Shown: piece by piece, positions 34,724 through 43,071 of the stretch
How positions within the stretch are numbered: position 1 is the stretch's first letter
Layout: each line of letters begins with the position of its first letter
Source: Sphingobacteriaceae bacterium
GTDB taxonomy: Bacteria; Bacteroidota; Bacteroidia; Sphingobacteriales; Sphingobacteriaceae
Assembly (NCBI GenBank): GCA_024645045.1
Contig: JAHEGO010000005.1
Location: 1-44,535 of the forward strand
Direction: 5' to 3'
DNA length: 44,535 nucleotides
Translations under genes and position numbers: made by a program
The notes under the pieces: generated by a model
Told to the model about the DNA's origin: nothing
What the model saw: only the letters and a program-made list of their open reading frames with translations
Databases searched by the model: none

Positions 34724-34736
34724 CTAAAAATTTTAG
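34724..34736. promoter_or_regulatory. Palindromic operator candidate 1
   Basis: CTAAAAATTTTAG is a 13-base palindrome with six-base arms around a central A. It abuts the -33 TTG of the rightward promoter and lies two bases upstream of the GIY-YIG start codon. It matches the second copy at 34779-34791 in 11 of 13 positions. Confidence 0.5.
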
Positions 34737-34766
34737 TTGTTTTTTAAATATTTATTACTAATTTTA
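34737..34766 (+). promoter_or_regulatory. Candidate promoter of the XRE/S24 regulator
   Basis: TTG (34737-34739), 19 bases and TAATTTTA (34759-34766) fit the Bacteroidota promoter with one mismatch. It is bracketed by the two palindromic sites. Confidence 0.45.
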
Positions 34767-34770
34767 TAAG

Positions 34771-34800
34771 CAATAATACTAACATTTTTAGCAATTGCAA
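34771..34800 (-). promoter_or_regulatory. Candidate promoter of the GIY-YIG-like gene
   Basis: On the minus strand TTG (34800-34798), 19 bases and TATTATTG (34778-34771) fit with one mismatch. Palindrome 2 fills most of the spacer, so a bound repressor would block this promoter. Confidence 0.4.
34779..34791. promoter_or_regulatory. Palindromic operator candidate 2
   Basis: CTAACATTTTTAG repeats operator candidate 1 with two differences, 55 bases centre to centre. It lies just downstream of the predicted rightward transcription start and inside the spacer of the leftward promoter, the expected place for an autoregulating repressor. Confidence 0.5.
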
Positions 34801-34807
34801 AATAATT

Positions 34808-35602
34808 ATGAAAAAAATTAGCGCAAACATCAAATTCTTAAGGAAAAACAAAGGATTAACTCAAGAGCAATTTGCCACAGAAATAGGCATTAAAAGGTCT
34901 ATGGTTGGTGCATATGAAGAAGATAGGGCTAGTCCAAAAATGGAAAATATCAAAGAAATTGCTAATTTTTTTGGTATTTCAGTAGATGAATTGGTAAGTG
35001 AGCGAATAACAGCAAAATGGTTAGAAGAAAAAGCCAAACGTGTTCAAAATGAAAATGAACTAAAAGCAGGAAATTTAAGAGTATTAAGTATTACGGTAGA
35101 TTCAGATAATAATGAAAATATTGAACTTGTTCCTGTTAAAGCAAGTGCCGGTTATTTAAATGGATATGCAGATCCTGAATTTGTAAAGGAGTTACCAAAA
35201 TTTCATTTACCTATTTTACAAAATGGTACTTTCAGGGCATTTGAAATTAAAGGAGATTCAATGTTACCCCTTTTTCCAGGAAGTATTGTAGTAGGTGAAT
35301 TTATTGATGATTGGAAATCTATTAAATCAAATGAAACCTATGTGGTCGTTTCTAAAAATGATGGCATCGTTTATAAAAGAGTAATCAATAAATTAAAAGA
35401 TCAAAAACAACTCTTATTAAAATCTGACAACAAAGTATATGATCCATATACCATTTCTGCTGATGAAGTTATTGAAATATGGAAAGCTAAAGCATATATT
35501 AGTTTGAACTTCCCAGAGCCTGATAACGATACCAGCATTGAAAAATTAACAGGAATGATGATGGAAATGCAAAAGAAAATTAATGCTATTCAAAAAGATT
35601 AA
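34808..35602 (+). CDS. XRE-family repressor with S24 (LexA/CI-like) self-cleaving domain
   Basis: The 264-residue regulator has an N-terminal helix-turn-helix (about residues 4-62, IKFLRKNKGLTQEQFATEIG) and a C-terminal S24 peptidase domain. The autocleavage site is Ala114-Gly115 (KASAGYLNG), the nucleophile is Ser151 (IKGDSMLPL) and the general base Lys190 (DGIVYKRV), at the expected spacing. A short coiled-coil-like helix ends the protein (about 243-262). It should bind as a dimer and could be inactivated by RecA-stimulated cleavage. Two palindromes in its own promoter region suggest autoregulation and control of the divergent GIY-YIG gene. No prophage genes are nearby. Confidence 0.92.
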   Translation: MKKISANIKFLRKNKGLTQEQFATEIGIKRSMVGAYEEDRASPKMENIKEIANFFGISVDELVSERITAKWLEEKAKRVQNENELKAGNLRVLSITVDSDNNENIELVPVKASAGYLNGYADPEFVKELPKFHLPILQNGTFRAFEIKGDSMLPLFPGSIVVGEFIDDWKSIKSNETYVVVSKNDGIVYKRVINKLKDQKQLLLKSDNKVYDPYTISADEVIEIWKAKAYISLNFPEPDNDTSIEKLTGMMMEMQKKINAIQKD

Positions 35603-35607
35603 TTCTT

Positions 35608-36957
35608 CTATAATAGAAAATAAGATCCTAAACCAAGAATCAATAAGAAACCAATTGTATCTGTAAAAGTAGTTAATACAATGGAAGATGCTACTGCAGG
35701 ATCAAAGCCCAGTTTTTCTAATAAAATTGGAACAGATGCGCCTGTAATACCCGCAACAATTAAGTTTCCTAGCATTGCAAGAAACACAACTAAACCTAAC
35801 ATTGCAGAGTGGTTATTTAAAACTGCTACTATTGCAACCATAATTCCAAAAAATAAACCATTGAATACACCAACAATTAATTCTTTACTAATGGTTTGAA
35901 ATATTTTTGAATCTGGTAAGGTATTTAAGGAAATGCGTCGAATAGTTACCGCCAGTGCTTGTGTACCTGCATTCCCTCCCATTCCAGCTATAATAGGCAT
36001 GAATGTAGCTAACAATGTAATTTTTGCAATGGTATTTTGAAACATAAATACTACAGAACTTGCCAAAAAAGCAGTAGCCATATTGACTACTAACCAAGGT
36101 AAACGACTTCTGATAGCGGCTTTCCAATTACCACTCAACTCCTCTTCATCCGAAACGTTAGCAATCTTTAAGATATCCTCAGTTGTTTCTTCTTCTAATA
36201 CGTCGATTACATCATCAAAAGAAACTACACCCAATAACACACGATTCTTATCTACTACAGGAATACCTGGTAAATTATATTGTGAAAGCATTTGGGCAAC
36301 TTCTTCTTGATCAGTGTCTGTTTCAACGTAAATTAATTCTTCATCATATAGTGCGTCTATGCGAATAAGTGCTTTTGCTTTGATTAAGTTTTTAAGGGAA
36401 ACTGTTCCAACTAATCGATCAGCATCATCCACAACATAAATAGAATAAAATGCTTCAATCTCTTCAGATTGAAGTGCTACTTCTTCTAATGCTTCTTTTT
36501 TTGTTAACGAAAAATGAATTTTAACAATTTCGGTGGTCATCAAACCACCAGCTGTATCTTCTGGGTAAATTAACAGCTTGCGAATTTCAGCTGCATCCTC
36601 TTCATCAATTCTATCTAAAATTTCATCACGTTTAGATTCAGATAATTGACTTACAATATCGGTTGCATCGTCATATGACAATTCTTCTACAATATTGGTG
36701 ACCAAATCTGAATGCAGACTTTCCAGTAGTTTTTCTGGATGTGATTCGGGATCCATTTCTGATATGGCTTCTGATGCAATATCAATGGGTAATAAATGAA
36801 TGATCCGATGACGCTTTTCTTCTTTTAAGAGCTCTAATATATTTGCAATTTCAGTTGGATGTAATTCTTCTAAGAAGGCTTGTAATTCAGCTACAGGCCC
36901 TTCAAAAAGAACTTCAATCTTTTCTAAATCTAATAATATGTCGTCTCTTTGTTTCAA
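35608..36957 (-). CDS. mgtE: Magnesium transporter MgtE
   Basis: This gated inner-membrane Mg2+ channel has 449 residues. Its order is an N-terminal superhelical MgtE_N domain (about 20-125), two CBS domains (about 130-255, for example FYSIYVVDDADRLVGTVSL and LPGIPVVDKNRVLLGVVS) and a five-helix C-terminal pore with the signature GMGGNAGTQALAVTIRR. CBS and N domains close the pore at high Mg2+. The start appears to be TTG (36957): the frame remains open upstream but contains no ATG or GTG, and the first internal Met would remove half of the N domain. Its 3' end converges with the XRE gene, five bases between stops. Confidence 0.95.
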   Translation of the reverse strand: MKQRDDILLDLEKIEVLFEGPVAELQAFLEELHPTEIANILELLKEEKRHRIIHLLPIDIASEAISEMDPESHPEKLLESLHSDLVTNIVEELSYDDATDIVSQLSESKRDEILDRIDEEDAAEIRKLLIYPEDTAGGLMTTEIVKIHFSLTKKEALEEVALQSEEIEAFYSIYVVDDADRLVGTVSLKNLIKAKALIRIDALYDEELIYVETDTDQEEVAQMLSQYNLPGIPVVDKNRVLLGVVSFDDVIDVLEEETTEDILKIANVSDEEELSGNWKAAIRSRLPWLVVNMATAFLASSVVFMFQNTIAKITLLATFMPIIAGMGGNAGTQALAVTIRRISLNTLPDSKIFQTISKELIVGVFNGLFFGIMVAIVAVLNNHSAMLGLVVFLAMLGNLIVAGITGASVPILLEKLGFDPAVASSIVLTTFTDTIGFLLILGLGSYFLL

Positions 36958-37009
36958 GCCACTAAAATACTCTTGATTATTGAGAATTCCGTATTTTATG
37001 GTAAAAAAA

Positions 37010-37035
37010 AATCCTTATTGTTTACAATAAGGATT
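37010..37035 (-). terminator. Terminator of the WbqC-lipoprotein transcript
   Basis: A perfect 12-bp stem (37010-37021 with 37024-37035) is followed on the minus strand by a T-rich run (complement of A9 at 37003-37011). It lies 21 bases after the stop of the leftward lipoprotein gene and separates it from mgtE. Confidence 0.8.
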
Positions 37036-37055
37036 TTTGAATAATTGAATGCTAA

Positions 37056-37673
37056 TTATTGTTGAACAATCATCGCAATGGTAATCGCTCGAGTAATTGC
37101 ATTGGTACCTTCAATATTTTCAACAACAAATATTCCTTTTTTACCTTTAATGGTTTCAAATGCAATAATTGAACCTATTTTAAGCTTATTAATTTTAGTT
37201 TCAGTAAGGTTTACAGCATATTTTTGCAAAATTGAATCATTTGCTACCATATCCACTAATTCATGTGTTACAGAATCTGAAACATTTTTGAATTTTGTTG
37301 CATTTCTTACTGTCCAATCAATTACTTCTGGCCAAGGATTATCTGTAGTGATGGTATTTGAAAACACAGAAGAAGCTGGTGATGCCATGGTATTAGAATC
37401 ACTTAATATATTTCCTTTTCCAAAATAATATATGATATCAACGCTATCTTGTCTCTTTTTTGCAGTATCTAAAATATATGTTAATCCTGTTATAGTATTG
37501 ATAAAAGGATGACCAGCTAATGCTCTAGGCGTATTTCTATCTGTTAAATAAATAGAACCATAACGATTGATCGCTTTGTATTTTGGGCCATTGTCAACTT
37601 GTTCTTTTGAACATGCAAAAAATGTAATGGTACATGCTAAAAGAAATAACAACAATTTTTGATTTGTTTTCAT
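37056..37673 (-). CDS. Putative lipoprotein of unknown function
   Basis: The 205-residue protein has a lipoprotein signal (Lys-rich start, hydrophobic core, lipobox FFAC with Cys near residue 21) followed by Ser-Lys-Glu. The mature part mixes strands and helices and ends in a repeated pattern LKIGSIIAFETIKGKKGIFVVENIEG that looks like a small beta-barrel. No known domain is recognised. It follows the WbqC gene by four bases and ends at a strong terminator, so the pair is one transcript. Confidence 0.78.
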   Translation of the reverse strand: MKTNQKLLLFLLACTITFFACSKEQVDNGPKYKAINRYGSIYLTDRNTPRALAGHPFINTITGLTYILDTAKKRQDSVDIIYYFGKGNILSDSNTMASPASSVFSNTITTDNPWPEVIDWTVRNATKFKNVSDSVTHELVDMVANDSILQKYAVNLTETKINKLKIGSIIAFETIKGKKGIFVVENIEGTNAITRAITIAMIVQQ

Positions 37674-37677
37674 AGTG

Positions 37678-38235
37678 TTATAATTGGGATTTTAAGTAAT
37701 TTGTGCTTTCAGGACCTTTATTAGCTATTAAATCAAAAATACTTAAATTTTCAATAAAACCATTTTTGGATTCAAAAACCTGAGTATATGGTGTAATGTG
37801 CTTAGGAATATTAGTTATTTCTGCTACCGGATCTAAAATAATAGTAGGCTTTATCTTTATCAATTGGTTAATTGTTTCCAATAATGCTAAATTATATTGC
37901 CATAAATATTCGAACTTTTGACCTTCATAAAAAGGGTGAAAATGATGTTCGTAAAATTCAAAATAAGGTGATCTTCTATAACCTGCTTCTAAACTTTTCC
38001 AATGTCTTTTTTGCCAAGGTTCTTCATATGCTATTTTAATATCTTTATAAAACCTTACTTCTGGTGCTAATTTTGCAGTTGGAATTACCAATAATAATGG
38101 GCCGTTAGCCGAAGCAATAAGTGTTCTATTTCTATCGGTCCTTCTATCATAATATTCTTCAATATTTAAATTAATAGTATCTTTTTTAGCAAAAACACAA
38201 TATTGTTGAATACTTGGCAAATAATTTAATTGCAT
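37678..38235 (-). CDS. WbqC-family protein
   Basis: The 185-residue protein has the WbqC signature: an N-terminal QYCVFAKKDTIN-like segment, RTDRNRTLIASANGPLLLVIP, the block PWQKRHWKSLEAGYRRSPYFEFY, and the FEYLWQYNLALLETI helix. WbqC proteins occur in O-antigen and glycolipid loci and are probably sugar-modifying or acyl-transfer-like enzymes, but their reaction is not well defined. It is the first gene of a two-gene leftward unit and is divergent from the envelope operon beginning at 38345. Confidence 0.88.
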   Translation of the reverse strand: MQLNYLPSIQQYCVFAKKDTINLNIEEYYDRRTDRNRTLIASANGPLLLVIPTAKLAPEVRFYKDIKIAYEEPWQKRHWKSLEAGYRRSPYFEFYEHHFHPFYEGQKFEYLWQYNLALLETINQLIKIKPTIILDPVAEITNIPKHITPYTQVFESKNGFIENLSIFDLIANKGPESTNYLKSQL

Positions 38236-38344
38236 GATTTTTACTTAATTTATTGTATTTAAATTGAAAAATCGAAAATAATGCATTTTTTTAGGATTTA
38301 TAGAGAAATCTTGGCTAATTTCAGGCTTTATTCTTTATTAATTT

Positions 38345-39805
38345 ATGAAAGCAATTACGCGATTACTCTTATTTATATTCATATTAACATTGGCAAATTC
38401 AGGCTATGCTAAAAAGTTAAAAGCCAATTTTTCATATTATACATTCAATACGCCAGACGGTAAACCCTATATTGAAACAAATATTTCCATTCTTGCCAGT
38501 TCTGTTAATTTCACTAAGTTAAGCTCTGGTAAATATCAAGCCAGTGTTAAAGTTCAAGTCCGTTTTTATTTAATGGAAAATGAATTAAAAAGTGAAGAAA
38601 ATTACAACTTGCTTTCTACTTTGGTAACCGATACCAATCAAACACAATTTCAATTTATAGATCAAAGGAGATATCCTTTAGCAAACGGTAATTATACCAT
38701 AAGTTTATCGCTGCAGGACAACAATGATGTTCAAAATAAAGTTTCATTAAAGGAAAATTTTAATATAGATTTCCCAGATGCGCTTATTAATTTCTCAGAT
38801 ATTGCTTTGTTAGAATCTTACTCAAAAGACCAAAGTAATAGTGTTTATAATAGGAATGGCTATACCCTAATTCCAATGGTTGACAACTTCTATCCTACAA
38901 ATATTCACCAATTAAAATTTTATAATGAAATATATAATACACAGAAATTAGCTCCAAATGAGCAGTTTTTGCTGTCTTATTATATCGAATTTGATGGTGG
39001 CGCTAAACTTAATTCATTCATTCAACAACAAAAAGTAACAGCAAAAAATGTCATTGTAAATTTAGGCGAATTTGATATAACAGATTTACAAAGTGGAAAC
39101 TATAACCTTGTGATTGAATTGAGAAATAAGATGAATGAAGTGATCGCTTCAAAAAAATGTTATTTTCAAAGAAGTAATAAATCGTTAGGTAAAGATTTAG
39201 AAAAGGTTACCAGTTTAGAAATTAATAATTCATTTGCTGCAAATTATAATTTGTCACAAATGAAAGAACATATTGCTTGTTTGAAACCAATTTCAACACA
39301 AAATGAATTGGCTTATGAAAGAACATTGATGGCGAATTTAGAGTTGAACCAAATGAAGCAATTTTTAGTTTATTTTTGGACTAAAAGAAACCCTGCAGAT
39401 GCTGTGAATGCTTGGTCTAAATATGAAAATGAAGTAAAAAAGGTTAATAATACTTATTCTTCAAAAATTACCAAAGGATACGATACAGACAGAGGTTACG
39501 TTTACTTAAAATATGGAGCGCCTAATGTAATTAGGAATAGTGATATGAATGTAAAAGCATATCCATATGAAATTTGGCATTATTATAAAATAGGAAATTT
39601 TACTAACAAGCGATTCGTGTTTTTTAGTCCAGATAATTTAAAAAATGAAATGGTATTGCTTCACTCTGATTTATATGGTGAAAGATATGATCCACAATGG
39701 AAATACAAAATTTTATCTAGGTCTATGAAAAACAATCCAGATGAAGTAGAACCTAACTCTAATGATAGTTTCGGAGACAAATTAGATGCTGATTACAATG
39801 ACTAA
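38345..39805 (+). CDS. GWxTD-domain exported protein
   Basis: The 486-residue protein has a signal peptide (about 1-22, ending NSGYA), a beta-rich middle and a C-terminal GWxTD domain. The domain is recognised from YFWTKRNPADAVNAW, the motif KGYDTDRGYVYLKYGAPN (GYDTD in place of GWxTD), and the APY/EIWHYY block. GWxTD proteins are widespread in Bacteroidota and Acidobacteriota and have no established function; a periplasmic or outer-membrane role is likely. Its stop overlaps the start of the acyltransferase gene by eight bases (ATGACTAA), tying it to lipid A and surface-glycan genes. Confidence 0.9.
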   Translation: MKAITRLLLFIFILTLANSGYAKKLKANFSYYTFNTPDGKPYIETNISILASSVNFTKLSSGKYQASVKVQVRFYLMENELKSEENYNLLSTLVTDTNQTQFQFIDQRRYPLANGNYTISLSLQDNNDVQNKVSLKENFNIDFPDALINFSDIALLESYSKDQSNSVYNRNGYTLIPMVDNFYPTNIHQLKFYNEIYNTQKLAPNEQFLLSYYIEFDGGAKLNSFIQQQKVTAKNVIVNLGEFDITDLQSGNYNLVIELRNKMNEVIASKKCYFQRSNKSLGKDLEKVTSLEINNSFAANYNLSQMKEHIACLKPISTQNELAYERTLMANLELNQMKQFLVYFWTKRNPADAVNAWSKYENEVKKVNNTYSSKITKGYDTDRGYVYLKYGAPNVIRNSDMNVKAYPYEIWHYYKIGNFTNKRFVFFSPDNLKNEMVLLHSDLYGERYDPQWKYKILSRSMKNNPDEVEPNSNDSFGDKLDADYND

Positions 39806-40697
39806 ATTTTTTTCAAATTTTGCTATACTCCTATTAAAAGTAATTGCAAAATTACCTTTTTGGTTTTTGTATTGGATTTCAGATATTTTGTATTTATTGG
39901 TTTATAAGCTTTTAGGATATCGCAAAAAAGTTGTCAGACAAAATTTAATCAAATCATTTCCAGATAAATCTGCAAGTGAATTAAAGGTAATAGAGCAAGA
40001 TTTTTACAGAAATCTATGTGATACAATTATCGAAACTATTAAATCTACCAGTATTACAGCAAAAGATATAAAAGAGCATGTTCAAATTATTAATTCGGAA
40101 TATGTTGATCAATTATATGCAAGCAATAAAAAGATTTTTGCAATGCAAGGTCATTATGCTAACTGGGAATGGCCTGCATTTGCTTGGTGTTTAATGTACC
40201 CAGGTCAATCAATTGGAATTTATAAGCCATTAACAAATCCTCAATTCGATCAATATTATTTTCAATTCAGGTCGAAATTTGGCATGTTGCCTTTGGCTAT
40301 GAATGATGTTGCTCGAACTTTAATTTCCAAAAGAAATGATACCTACACTTTGGGTATAATTTCTGATCAAACACCTGCAGATACTGATTCTGCTTACTGG
40401 ACTAAATTCCTTAATCAACCCACAGCTGTATTTTTAGGGACAGAAAAATTAGCTAAACAATTTGATGCAGTTGTATTATTTTTAAAAGTAAATAGAGTTA
40501 AAAGAGGTTATTACCAAATGGAAATTGTACCCATTTGTGAGCATACAAAGGAAACAGCATTATACGAGATTACTGAAAAACATGTGAGATTTTTAGAAGA
40601 TATCATCAACGAAAATCCAGCAGATTGGTTGTGGTCTCATAGGCGATGGAAACACCAACCATCCATAGAAAATATAGAAAAATTTAAGCTATCATGA
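39798..40697 (+). CDS. LpxL/HtrB-family lipid A acyltransferase
   Basis: This inner-membrane acyltransferase adds a secondary acyl chain to lipid A. The 299-residue protein has an N-terminal membrane helix (about 5-35), the HxxxxE catalytic motif in MQGHYANWEWPAF, and the family segment SDQTPADTDSAYWTKFLNQPT with further GTEKLAKQF. ATG 39798 (MTKFFSNFAIL) is preferred over an in-frame ATG four codons earlier. It overlaps the GWxTD stop by eight bases and the glycosyltransferase start by four (ATGA), so the three genes form a coupled envelope operon. Confidence 0.92.
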   Translation: MTKFFSNFAILLLKVIAKLPFWFLYWISDILYLLVYKLLGYRKKVVRQNLIKSFPDKSASELKVIEQDFYRNLCDTIIETIKSTSITAKDIKEHVQIINSEYVDQLYASNKKIFAMQGHYANWEWPAFAWCLMYPGQSIGIYKPLTNPQFDQYYFQFRSKFGMLPLAMNDVARTLISKRNDTYTLGIISDQTPADTDSAYWTKFLNQPTAVFLGTEKLAKQFDAVVLFLKVNRVKRGYYQMEIVPICEHTKETALYEITEKHVRFLEDIINENPADWLWSHRRWKHQPSIENIEKFKLS

Positions 40698-41737
40698 ACA
40701 ATAGACCCTCTGTTGCTGTAGTCATTTTGAATTGGAATGGACAAAAATTATTAAGTGAATTTTTGCCTAATGTGGTCAAACATACACCTGCTCCAACAAC
40801 TATTATACTTGCTGATAATGCTTCAACTGATGAATCTATAGCTTGGACAAATACGCATTTTCCTCAAGTACAAATTATCAAAAATCAAGAAAATTTAGGA
40901 TTTGCTGCGGGTTATAATACTGCGTTAGCTAATTTAAATTACGAGTATTTTGTGTTATTAAACTCAGATGTTGCAGTTACCGATAATTGGATTGATCCAA
41001 TTATTCAATTAATGGAAAATGACCGTCAAATTGCTGTGTGCCAACCTAAATTATTAAGTTTTAAATCTCCTGAAAGTTACGAATATGCTGGAGCTGCAGG
41101 TGGTTATATAGATGTTTTAGGTTACCCATTTTGTAGAGGTAGAATATTTGAAACATTGGAAAAAGATGAACTTCAATATGAAAAAACAGAAGAAGTATTT
41201 TGGGCTTCTGGTGCGGCATTCTTTATTCGTGCTGATTTGTTTAAACTAGCCGGAGGATTTGATAAAGATTTCTTTGCACACATGGAAGAAATAGATTTGT
41301 GTTGGAGATTAAAAAATATGGGCTATAAAATTATGGCTTCTCATGAATCTACTGTTTATCATTTAGGTGGTGGTACATTAACAGAAACTAGTCCGCAAAA
41401 AACCTTTCTAAACTTCCGCAATAGTCTATATACACTAAGAAAAAACATTCCACTTCACACTGCATTTGGACTGTTATTTATTAGACATGTATTAGATTTA
41501 GTGGCATTACTTAAGTTCCTATTATCTGGCAAATTCAAACATGCTTTTGCAATAAATAGGGCACACTATGATTTCTTGATCAATCAAGGAAAGTGTATTC
41601 AGAAGAGAAAAGAATTACTTAAATTATTTAAGAAAAGCAATAAATCGGGTCAATACAAAAGAAGTATTGTATATGATTATTACATTTTAAAGAAGAAAAA
41701 ATTTTCAGATTTATCAGTCAGAAATTTTTTCAGATAA
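40694..41737 (+). CDS. Family 2 glycosyltransferase (rhamnosyltransferase-like)
   Basis: This GT-A fold inverting glycosyltransferase has the nucleotide-binding start VAVVILNWNGQKLL, the DNASTDES block, the NLGFAAGYNTAL segment, a DxD-like NSDVAV and the catalytic-side motif FDKDFFAHMEEIDLCWRLKNMGYK. The 347 residues end in a hydrophobic segment (about 255-280, LLFIRHVLDLVALLKFLL) that probably anchors it to the membrane. WbbL-type relatives add rhamnose or similar sugars in glycan assembly. It is last in the acyltransferase operon, and its end overlaps the opposing aroQ end by 24 bases. Confidence 0.92.
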   Translation: MNNRPSVAVVILNWNGQKLLSEFLPNVVKHTPAPTTIILADNASTDESIAWTNTHFPQVQIIKNQENLGFAAGYNTALANLNYEYFVLLNSDVAVTDNWIDPIIQLMENDRQIAVCQPKLLSFKSPESYEYAGAAGGYIDVLGYPFCRGRIFETLEKDELQYEKTEEVFWASGAAFFIRADLFKLAGGFDKDFFAHMEEIDLCWRLKNMGYKIMASHESTVYHLGGGTLTETSPQKTFLNFRNSLYTLRKNIPLHTAFGLLFIRHVLDLVALLKFLLSGKFKHAFAINRAHYDFLINQGKCIQKRKELLKLFKKSNKSGQYKRSIVYDYYILKKKKFSDLSVRNFFR

Positions 41738-42145
41738 TAAATATTCAATTGCTAAAGTGTAACTTTTAAACCCAAAACCTGCGATAATTCCAATACATTT
41801 TTTTGCAGTTAAAGACTCATGTCTATATGCTTCTCTAGCATATATATTGCTAATATGAACTTCAATAACTGGTGTTTCTATTGCTGATATAGTATCAGCA
41901 AGGGCAACAGATGTATGCGTATAACCACCTGCATTCAAAATAATTCCATCGACTTGATAGCCTACTTCTTGAATTTTGTTGATCAACTCTCCTTCTACAT
42001 TACTTTGAAAATAGTCGAATTCAATTGCCGGAAAATCAATTTTTATTTGTTCGTAATAATCTTCAAAAGGTTTTTCTCCGTATATTGTGGTTTCTCTTTT
42101 ACCAAGAAGATTTAAATTGGGTCCGTTGATGATGCAAATTTTCAT
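41714..42145 (-). CDS. aroQ: Type II 3-dehydroquinate dehydratase
   Basis: This shikimate-pathway enzyme converts 3-dehydroquinate to 3-dehydroshikimate, as a dodecamer. The 143-residue protein has the N-terminal NGPNLNLLGKRETTIYG with catalytic Arg17 and Tyr22, NAGGYTHTSVALAD (Asn71, His77) and EVHISNIYAREAYRHES (His97, Arg108). All family residues are kept. It is divergent from xerD with only five bases between start codons, so each promoter must lie in the other's coding sequence, and its 3' end overlaps the glycosyltransferase. Confidence 0.97.
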   Translation of the reverse strand: MKICIINGPNLNLLGKRETTIYGEKPFEDYYEQIKIDFPAIEFDYFQSNVEGELINKIQEVGYQVDGIILNAGGYTHTSVALADTISAIETPVIEVHISNIYAREAYRHESLTAKKCIGIIAGFGFKSYTLAIEYLLSEKISD

Positions 42146-42150
42146 AAATT

Positions 42151-43071
42151 ATGGATTGGAATTCTGCTAAAAAAAGTTTTAAATCATACCTACAATTAGA
42201 GCGGTCTCTTTCTGTAAATTCTATTGATGCATACATTCATGATATTGATAAATTAACGCAATATTTTGATGCAAACAACCAAAAAACAAGTCCGATCGCT
42301 GTTACCAGCAAAGATATAAAAGATTTTTTGGTATGGATCAACGAATTAGGCATGACTGCAAGTTCACAATCTCGTATTTTATCAGGAATTAAAGCATTTT
42401 ATAAGTTTTTAAATTTAGAAGACATCATTTCTATAGATCCAGCTGCTTTAGTTGAAGCCCCTAAAATAGGCCGAAAGCTCCCCGATACGCTTTCAATAGA
42501 AGAAATTAACACACTTATAGACGCAATAGACTTAAGTAAGCCTGAAGGGGCTAGAAACAAGGCAATGATGGAAACATTATATGCATGTGGTTTACGTGTT
42601 TCTGAATTAATTAATTTAAAAATATCAAACTTACAATTGAACATTGATTTTCTAAAAGTTACTGGTAAAGGTGATAAAGAAAGATATGTTCCGATTGGGC
42701 CACAAGCTAAAAAGATGATTGATATTTATAGAAATGAAATTCGAAATCATTTGACCATAAAAAAAGGACAAGAAGATTATTTATTCTTGAATAGACGCGG
42801 AAGTAAATTAAGCAGAGTAATGGTGTTTAATATTATCAAAGCATTGGTTATTAAAGCTGGTATTCATAAAACCATTAGCCCACATACTTTTAGACATTCA
42901 TTTGCCACGCATTTAGTGGAAGGTGGAGCCGATTTAAGGGCTGTTCAAGAAATGTTAGGGCATGAATCCATTACTACAACTGAAATTTACACCCATTTAG
43001 ATCGAAGTTATTTAAGAGAAACCATAGTGGAATTTCACCCTAGAAATAAACGAAAACGTGGAGAAAATTAA
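42151..43071 (+). CDS. xerD: Tyrosine recombinase XerD
   Basis: This site-specific recombinase resolves chromosome dimers at dif with XerC. The 306-residue protein has an N-terminal SAM-like core-binding domain (about 1-95) and a catalytic domain with Arg149 (CGLRVSELI), Lys173 (TGKGDKERYVPIG), His245 and Arg248 (SPHTFRHSFATHL), His271 (MLGHESITTTEIY) and nucleophile Tyr280. Size and HxFRH context match XerC/D; XerD is preferred but XerC cannot be excluded. No attachment site or mobile-element genes are adjacent, so it is a housekeeping copy. Its stop shares TTAA with prmC. Confidence 0.9.
   Translation: MDWNSAKKSFKSYLQLERSLSVNSIDAYIHDIDKLTQYFDANNQKTSPIAVTSKDIKDFLVWINELGMTASSQSRILSGIKAFYKFLNLEDIISIDPAALVEAPKIGRKLPDTLSIEEINTLIDAIDLSKPEGARNKAMMETLYACGLRVSELINLKISNLQLNIDFLKVTGKGDKERYVPIGPQAKKMIDIYRNEIRNHLTIKKGQEDYLFLNRRGSKLSRVMVFNIIKALVIKAGIHKTISPHTFRHSFATHLVEGGADLRAVQEMLGHESITTTEIYTHLDRSYLRETIVEFHPRNKRKRGEN

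Noticed and set aside
34808-35602. CI-like repressor as the edge of a prophage
   Set aside because: No integrase, structural or lysis genes lie nearby; neighbours are mgtE and alkB.
42151-43071. Tyrosine recombinase as a sign of an integrated element
   Set aside because: It matches XerC/XerD in size and motifs, is flanked by aroQ and prmC housekeeping genes, and no att repeats or cargo genes are visible.
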